Assembly: GCA_934511545.1 (NCBI GenBank)
Contig: CAKSWM010000045.1
Location: forward strand, 1 to 8,929
Source: an uncultured Oscillospiraceae bacterium
GTDB taxonomy: Bacteria; Bacillota; Clostridia; Oscillospirales; Oscillospiraceae
Reading direction: 5' to 3'
Length of the DNA: 8,929 nucleotides
The translations under genes were made by a program, and so were the position numbers. Below are positions 4,520-8,929 of the stretch, in pieces. Numbering within the stretch: the first letter of the stretch is position 1; each line of letters starts with the position of its first letter. Below the pieces are notes generated by a model that worked only from the letters and a program-made list of their open reading frames with translations, ran no database searches and was not told where the DNA came from.

Positions 4520-5730
4520 AACGTATACCGGCTATGATTATGAGCCTGCTGCTATTTGCGGCGCTTTTGTTATCGTGCGCGGAGATACCGGCTGCTGATA
4601 AAGTGGACGGTGAAGGGAGCGTAAGAGAAAACCGCCTGGGCGAGATCCAGCTGTTGTCGTATAATTATCCTGAAAATGCAGATGAAATTCAGGTGTTTGA
4701 CTGCAAAGGCGTTTTGGAGGTGCCCAATAATATTTTTTCTGTCCAACGGCATACAGACGGAAAATGGCTTTCTGTATCGTCCGAGGTTTATATTGAAAAA
4801 TTGGGCGGCGGCGTTTGCTGCATAAGGCTCGGCTGCGGGCTCGCCGCAGGGATCTACAGACTATCTGTTCTAAGCGAAGAAAAAGAAGAGTTCTTTTCGG
4901 ATACTTTTACAATTGGAGAACTTGAGCGCTTTGAGGCCTCGTATTTTGATCACAGTCCTTATGAGAGGTATATCGAAGCTTCCGGAGATTTTGGGATCGA
5001 GTTCGGCCTGCCGGAATATCCCCTTGGTACGGAAACGATTTATTACACGGCGACGAATGATTCCGATGAACTTATAACAGTCGGCAATGTCGGATATGTG
5101 GAAATATTGCTGAATGATACGTGGCGCCTCCTGCCCGAACATTATAGTTTTGATCACGTAGTATTTCCGGTTGGACCCGGAGAGACATTTTCTGCCGGCT
5201 TTAATATCGGATACCTTGATATTCCGCTGTCCGCAGGTACATATCGATTAGTAAAAATGTATTCTGATTCTGACGGAAACTCAAAATATGCTGCCGCGCG
5301 GTTTAACATAACCGGTGAGCCGGACGCAAACGACGGCATAGAGATTTCGGATATTATGGAAGCGGCCTTTGACTTCTCTTCCGGCGGTGACACGCGCTTT
5401 TCCGTTCTCCTTCTGACACTCAGAAACAAAAGTGAAAGCGGGATCACGATTTATTCAATGGAGCAGGCAAGTCTGGAACTCTGGGATAATGGCCAATGGG
5501 TTTCAAGCGGGGACCAGTTCGGCAGACCCTCGCAGAAACTGGCCGCTGACTTTCTTGAGCCGGGGATGAGCGGCACTTACAAAGTCGATCTCTTCAGCAT
5601 CATTGACAGCGCGTATCTTGACCAGGTTTTCGATGACGGCGTAATGGTACACGGAAATTACCGGCTCAAATTCATGATAGTATATAACGGGCGATCCGAA
5701 TGGGTTTATTTGCCTATCGAGGCAGACTGA
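4513..5730 (+). CDS. Lipoprotein with bacterial Ig-like modules
   Basis: From ATG 4513 the protein has 405 residues. KRIPAMIMSLLLFAALLLSC (3-22) is a lipoprotein signal peptide with lipobox LLSC, so Cys22 should be lipidated and the protein anchored outside the membrane. Three beta-rich modules follow. The first ends around LSAGIYRLSV. The second has YYTATNDSDELI, LLNDTWRLLP, VGPGETFSAGF and LSAGTYRLVKMY. The third has LTLRNKSESGI, ELWDNGQWVSS, LEPGMSGTYKVDLF and GNYRLKFMIVY. This order of 'xNxSxxxI', 'W', 'PGE' and 'GTYRL' motifs is that of a bacterial Ig-like domain common in Clostridia lipoproteins. No catalytic motif is seen. A TTG at 4501 could be an earlier start; ATG 4513 has only a weak GGAAA upstream. 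It is followed after 56 nt by the protease gene, probably in the same transcript, which may point to a shared surface function. Confidence 0.78.
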   Translation: MVKRIPAMIMSLLLFAALLLSCAEIPAADKVDGEGSVRENRLGEIQLLSYNYPENADEIQVFDCKGVLEVPNNIFSVQRHTDGKWLSVSSEVYIEKLGGGVCCIRLGCGLAAGIYRLSVLSEEKEEFFSDTFTIGELERFEASYFDHSPYERYIEASGDFGIEFGLPEYPLGTETIYYTATNDSDELITVGNVGYVEILLNDTWRLLPEHYSFDHVVFPVGPGETFSAGFNIGYLDIPLSAGTYRLVKMYSDSDGNSKYAAARFNITGEPDANDGIEISDIMEAAFDFSSGGDTRFSVLLLTLRNKSESGITIYSMEQASLELWDNGQWVSSGDQFGRPSQKLAADFLEPGMSGTYKVDLFSIIDSAYLDQVFDDGVMVHGNYRLKFMIVYNGRSEWVYLPIEAD

Positions 5731-5739
5731 AACGACAGG

Positions 5740-5758
5740 AGTTTTGATGCAATAAATA
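5740..5758 (+). repeat. 19-bp direct repeat, left copy
   Basis: AGTTTTGATGCAATAAATA starts 9 nt after the lipoprotein stop. An identical copy lies at 7003-7021. The two enclose the AT-rich protease gene. The sequence before each copy also shares AACGA at the preceding stop codon, so similarity may extend imperfectly. Confidence 0.9.
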
Positions 5759-5786
5759 TTTCAAGAACAATTGGAGGAGTCTATTT

Positions 5787-6986
5787 ATGAAAAAATTAAC
5801 ATCGCTCATAATAGTATTTATAGTTCTTTTTTCCTCCGCAACCGCAGTGTACGATACAGAACGTGATAGAGCACTTGACACAATAGGAGAGTATGATGCA
5901 TATGCGGCAATTTTCAGATATTTCGATTTTTATTACGATTTTGACTTAGATGATACCACTTTTCCTGATTACTATGCAGGAGTTCATTTTAACGATGATG
6001 GTTCGCTAACGATGTTTACTACGGATGTAAGTGACGCTATACAGGATAATGTTAAGTCGATATGTAAATTCAATTACATTAGTTTTATAAAAGTGGACTA
6101 CTCATTTAATCAACTAACAGCAATGGAAAAAACTCTAGGTGAACATAAAGATTCACTAGGCATTGTACGATCGACTATTGACATTGATAAGAACTGTATA
6201 AATATCTATGTCCAATCCAATGCGGATATTTTGAGCCAGAGAATAAACTCAAACATGATATCATGCTATAACTATATTTCTGATGAACATGTCTCAATGA
6301 CGACGATAGGAGATTACGCAAATAAAGAAGCAATTCGAGATATTGAAATAAATGATAACTTTGTGGCAAATCCTTTTGCAGCAACGTCATATCGAGCGGG
6401 GTTAAGAACATATAACGGAACGGCAAATTTTGGAACTCTTGGATTTCTAGGACTTGATAACAATTCGCGTAAAGTTCTTATAACCCACGGGCATGGAGTT
6501 GACAGTATTGGTAACTCTATTAAGATAAATGGAACGACTTCGACATTTACTGTTCTAGGAGTTTCTGATACACTCGATGCCTCATATGCGATTGTATCTT
6601 CAGGTACTTTTGAAAATTATATTGCAAATACTGGCTCAAGAATGACAGCAACAACATCGACATCGACATTTAGAAGCATGAGTAATCCAACGGTTTATTT
6701 TTATGGTGCAACAACTGGAAGTTTGAAGACTTCTGGTTATTATGCAGCTTCTTCTGGTTCGGATTACTATTTATTATCATCATCAGGAAATTTCTCACAG
6801 TCGGGAGATAGCGGTGGGCCGATATTGGTATATACAGGTGGGGAATATAGATTAGTTGGAATTATCAAAGGTGGAGATGGTTCAAGTTGGGCGCAAGGAA
6901 TATTTCTCAGTAGCATTAAGGCGGCTTATCGATCCGCAACAGGATACACCCTGTTTACATTTGTAAATAGCACATCATATAGTTAA
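5787..6986 (+). CDS. Secreted chymotrypsin-fold (S1) serine protease with N-terminal propeptide
   Basis: A 399-residue protein. Residues 1-20 are a Sec signal peptide (MKK, hydrophobic core, SSATA). Residues about 21-195 form a long region resembling a propeptide, with the strand IDKNCINIYV near 133-142 as in alpha-lytic/streptogrisin-type zymogens. The protease domain covers about 200-395: ITHGHG with His236 as predicted catalytic His, SDTLDASYAIV with Asp264, and SQSGDSGGPI with Ser342. VGIIKGG and WAQGIF follow, as in S1 enzymes. No cysteine lies in the catalytic domain, so it would lack the disulfides usual in streptogrisins. GGAGGAG (5773-5779) is 7 nt before the ATG. The gene is much richer in A+T than its neighbours (sample lines 6001-6060 and 6601-6660 are 40% and 35% GC by hand count) and is bracketed by exact direct repeats, signs of horizontal acquisition. 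No own promoter was found. The target is unknown. Confidence 0.87.
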   Translation: MKKLTSLIIVFIVLFSSATAVYDTERDRALDTIGEYDAYAAIFRYFDFYYDFDLDDTTFPDYYAGVHFNDDGSLTMFTTDVSDAIQDNVKSICKFNYISFIKVDYSFNQLTAMEKTLGEHKDSLGIVRSTIDIDKNCINIYVQSNADILSQRINSNMISCYNYISDEHVSMTTIGDYANKEAIRDIEINDNFVANPFAATSYRAGLRTYNGTANFGTLGFLGLDNNSRKVLITHGHGVDSIGNSIKINGTTSTFTVLGVSDTLDASYAIVSSGTFENYIANTGSRMTATTSTSTFRSMSNPTVYFYGATTGSLKTSGYYAASSGSDYYLLSSSGNFSQSGDSGGPILVYTGGEYRLVGIIKGGDGSSWAQGIFLSSIKAAYRSATGYTLFTFVNSTSYS

Positions 6987-7002
6987 CGAGAAGAGTTTGA
7001 GT

Positions 7003-7021
7003 AGTTTTGATGCAATAAATA
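7003..7021 (+). repeat. 19-bp direct repeat, right copy
   Basis: AGTTTTGATGCAATAAATA, identical to 5740-5758, begins 16 nt after the protease stop. High-GC sequence resumes soon after, beyond the terminator, so the repeat is close to the boundary of the AT-rich block. Confidence 0.9.
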
Positions 7022-7039
7022 GCGTTCGGTCTCAACACA

Positions 7040-7084
7040 AAAAAGGGACTGCCTCACCTGTCATAAGTGAGGCAGTCCCTTTTT
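7040..7084. terminator. Bidirectional Rho-independent terminator
   Basis: AAAAAGGGACTGCCTCAC (7040-7057) and GTGAGGCAGTCCCTTTTT (7067-7084) are perfect 18-bp inverted repeats with a 9-nt loop. The T-run works for the plus-strand protease unit and the A-run, read from the other strand, works for purF. It separates the two convergent units. The interval 7085-7170 holds nothing else that I recognise. Confidence 0.95.
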
Positions 7085-7170
7085 GAATGCTTTGGGAGAC
7101 GCTTTATCGGGCCGCTGTCCGTATCCGTTCTGCCGGAGCGGAGCGTCCTGCGGCGGCACATCGGAAAGCG

Positions 7171-8595
7171 TTATTCTTTTTCGCTGAGGCGGCGCTCGAA
7201 GCGGAACTTGGCCTTCTTTTCCGGGACCTCAACGGGGTACTCTCCCGTGAAGCAGCCGGTGCAGAAGCCCTCGCCGCATTCGGCAAGCTTCGTTACGCTG
7301 TCGGTGCTCAGATATCCGAGGGAATCGACCCCGATGATCTTTGCGATCTCGGGTATCGTGTGGTTGCAGGCGATGAGGTTTTCGCGGGAGTCGATGTCCG
7401 TTCCGAAATAGCAGGGGTTGAGGAACGGCGGAGCGGACACGCGCATGTGCACCTCCGTCGCGCCGGCCTCGCGCACGAGCTTTACTATGTGCGCGCAGGT
7501 CGTTCCGCGGACGATGGAGTCGTCGATCAGCACGACGCGCTTGCCCTTTATCGTGGAGGAAATGGTGTTGAGCTTTATGTTGACGGATTTCTCGCGCTGG
7601 CTCTGTTCCGGCTGGATAAAGGTGCGCGCGATATACTTGTTTTTGATGAAGCCGACGCCGTAGGGGATGCCGGACTGCTTTGAATAGCCCAGCGCGGCGT
7701 CGAGTCCGGAGTCCGGAACGCCGATGACGACGTCTGCCTGGACGGGGTGCTCCAGCGCGAGGAACGCGCCGGCGCGCTGCCGCGCGGTGTGGACGCAGCT
7801 GCCCTCAATGACGGAGTCCGGGCGCGCAAAATAGATATATTCGAAGACACAGAGCGAACGGGGGCACTTGCCGCAGTGGACCGTTATGCTGCGCAGGCCG
7901 CTTTTGTCTGCGATGACGATCTCGCCGGGGAGCACGTCGCGCACAAACTGTGCGCCGATCCCGTCGAGAGCGCAGCTTTCGGAGGCAAATACCCAGCCGT
8001 TTCCGAGCTTTCCGACGCAGAGCGGACGGAAGCCGTGGGGGTCGCGGGCGGCGATGAGCTTCTGCGGCGACATGATGACGAGCGAATATGCGCCCTCCAG
8101 CCTGGGCATGGCGGCGGAGATCGCCTCCTCGATCGAGGGGGCGCGCAGGCGCTCGTTGGTTATCGTATAGGCGATGACCTCGGTGTCGCTGGTCGTGTGG
8201 AATATCGCGCCGCTGAGCTCCAGCGCCTCGCGCAGCTCGGTGGCGTTGGTCAGATTGCCGTTGTGGGCAAGGGCCATGCTGCCCTTGATGTGGTTTATGA
8301 TAAGCGGCTGGGCGTTCTCTCGGCTCTTGTTGCCGGTCGTGGCATAGCGGACGTGGCCGACGGCCATTTTACCGCCGCCCAGCTTTTGCAGGCGGTCGGG
8401 TGTGAAAACCTCGCTGACAAGGCCGATGTCCTTGTATCCGGTTATGATGCCGTCGTCGTTTATCGCGATGCCGCAGCTCTCCTGCCCGCGGTGCTGAAGC
8501 GCGAACAGCGCGCTGTATGTCAGCCCGGCGATGTCCGCCGTGTCATTGCTGTAAATGCCGAAAACACCGCATTCCTCGTGAATTTTTGAAAACAT
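7171..8595 (-). CDS. purF: Amidophosphoribosyltransferase
   Basis: This enzyme makes 5-phosphoribosylamine from PRPP and glutamine, the first committed step of de novo purine synthesis, in the cytoplasm. The 474-residue protein matches the Bacillus-type enzyme in length. A short propeptide (MFSKIHEE) precedes Cys9, the N-terminal nucleophile exposed after cleavage. The class II glutamine amidotransferase domain (9 to about 240) shows ALQHRGQES (32-40), HVRYATTG (81-88) and HNGNLTN (111-117). The PRPP-binding loop is VVLIDDSIVRGTT (354-366). Predicted 4Fe-4S ligands are Cys249 (in LCVFEYIYFARPDS), Cys395 (NPCYFG), Cys445 and Cys448 (GFCTGC). All key residues are present. The gene follows purC by 15 nt on the same strand and ends 86 nt before a strong terminator, so it is the last gene of this pur unit; purM does not follow. 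No promoter lies between purC and purF. Confidence 0.98.
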   Translation of the reverse strand: MFSKIHEECGVFGIYSNDTADIAGLTYSALFALQHRGQESCGIAINDDGIITGYKDIGLVSEVFTPDRLQKLGGGKMAVGHVRYATTGNKSRENAQPLIINHIKGSMALAHNGNLTNATELREALELSGAIFHTTSDTEVIAYTITNERLRAPSIEEAISAAMPRLEGAYSLVIMSPQKLIAARDPHGFRPLCVGKLGNGWVFASESCALDGIGAQFVRDVLPGEIVIADKSGLRSITVHCGKCPRSLCVFEYIYFARPDSVIEGSCVHTARQRAGAFLALEHPVQADVVIGVPDSGLDAALGYSKQSGIPYGVGFIKNKYIARTFIQPEQSQREKSVNIKLNTISSTIKGKRVVLIDDSIVRGTTCAHIVKLVREAGATEVHMRVSAPPFLNPCYFGTDIDSRENLIACNHTIPEIAKIIGVDSLGYLSTDSVTKLAECGEGFCTGCFTGEYPVEVPEKKAKFRFERRLSEKE

Positions 8596-8610
8596 AGGCC
8601 GGTTTCTCCG

Positions 8611-8929
8611 TTATTCGCCGAGCATGCGGCGCATGATCTCCTGATACGCGCCCTCGACATTGCCGAGATCGCGGCGGAAACGGTCCTTGTCGAGCTTTTC
8701 GTGGGTCTTTTCATCCCAGAGACGGCAGGTGTCGGGGCTGATCTCATCGGCGAGAACGATGCTGCCGTCGGACAGGCGGCCGAACTCGAGCTTGAAATCG
8801 ACGAGATCGACGCCGATACCCTTCATGATGTCCTTGAGCAGGTCATTGACTCGGAAGGCGAGAGTTTTGATAGTCTCAAGCTCCTCGGCTGTGGCGAGCT
8901 TCAGGGCCAGCGCGTGGTATGAGTTGATG
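8611..8929 (-). CDS. purC: Phosphoribosylaminoimidazole-succinocarboxamide synthase (partial, C-terminal part)
   Basis: The last 105 codons of SAICAR synthetase, which joins CAIR and aspartate with ATP in purine synthesis. The frame enters at the right edge with [12 protein letters not shown], continues [21 protein letters not shown] and the family signature [17 protein letters not shown], and ends [24 protein letters not shown] and [12 protein letters not shown] are diagnostic for PurC and carry the active-site acidic residues of its second half. An internal ATG at 8824-8826 is not the start, because the family-specific sequence extends upstream of it. The stop is 15 nt before purF, showing an operon; the start and promoter are outside the window. 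Confidence 0.96.
   Translation of the reverse strand, partial: INSYHALALKLATAEELETIKTLAFRVNDLLKDIMKGIGVDLVDFKLEFGRLSDGSIVLADEISPDTCRLWDEKTHEKLDKDRFRRDLGNVEGAYQEIMRRMLGE

Noticed and set aside
7087..7683. Plus-strand open frame of 198 codons over the purF 3' end and terminator flank
   Set aside because: Antisense shadow of purF; low-complexity composition and no good ribosome binding site.
7747..8589. Long plus-strand open frame of 280 codons opposite purF
   Set aside because: It is the antisense shadow of purF in high-GC DNA. The Ala/Gly/Asp-rich translation has no recognisable domain, while purF on the other strand is certain.

Overview
The window looks like chromosomal DNA from a moderately high-GC, Gram-positive anaerobe, most likely a gut Clostridia of the Oscillospirales type. 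The support is AGGAGG-type ribosome binding sites, Rho-independent terminators, a Bacillus-type PurF with a propeptide and iron-sulfur cysteines, a YhbD/bactofilin pair as in Firmicutes, and lipoproteins with lipoboxes. No 16S rRNA or other decisive taxonomic marker is present, so this assignment is inference.

Layout. (1) Bases 1-911, minus strand: the N-terminal 303 residues of a secreted lipoprotein with FG-GAP/VCBS-like repeats, running off the left edge. (2) 1064-1597, plus: a small Sfp-type phosphopantetheinyl transferase. (3) 1634-1719: tRNA-Leu(CAA), followed by a hairpin, a 65-codon acidic coiled-coil ORF and a strong terminator, apparently one transcription unit. (4) 2184-3115: a divergent pair made of an XRE-type repressor (minus) and a YpsA-like SLOG-fold protein (plus), with a good promoter for the latter. 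(5) 3238-4348: a YhbD-family MerR-like regulator and a bactofilin-type polymer-forming protein, behind a promoter carrying GTAACA/TGTTAC palindromes. (6) 4369-6986: a consensus promoter, a 5' leader containing an 11-codon mini-ORF, a lipoprotein with Ig-like modules, and a clearly AT-rich secreted chymotrypsin-fold serine protease. (7) 7040-7084: a perfect 18-bp bidirectional terminator. (8) 7171-8929, minus: purF preceded by the 3' end of purC, a purine biosynthesis operon.

Housekeeping functions (tRNA, purC-purF, PPTase) alternate with small regulator-led or cell-surface modules. The most unusual feature is the protease gene. Its base composition is far from that of its neighbours (35% and 40% GC in two hand-counted 60-base lines, against 65% in one purF line). 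It lies between two exact 19-bp direct repeats (AGTTTTGATGCAATAAATA at 5740-5758 and 7003-7021). This looks like a cassette acquired by recombination, joined behind an Ig-like lipoprotein gene whose own start region is also odd: its strong ribosome binding site serves an 11-codon ORF that overlaps the lipoprotein start. The three bactofilin cysteines spaced exactly 17 residues apart and the operators upstream of yhbD are other points worth following. I found no CRISPR array, transposase, integrase or phage structural gene.
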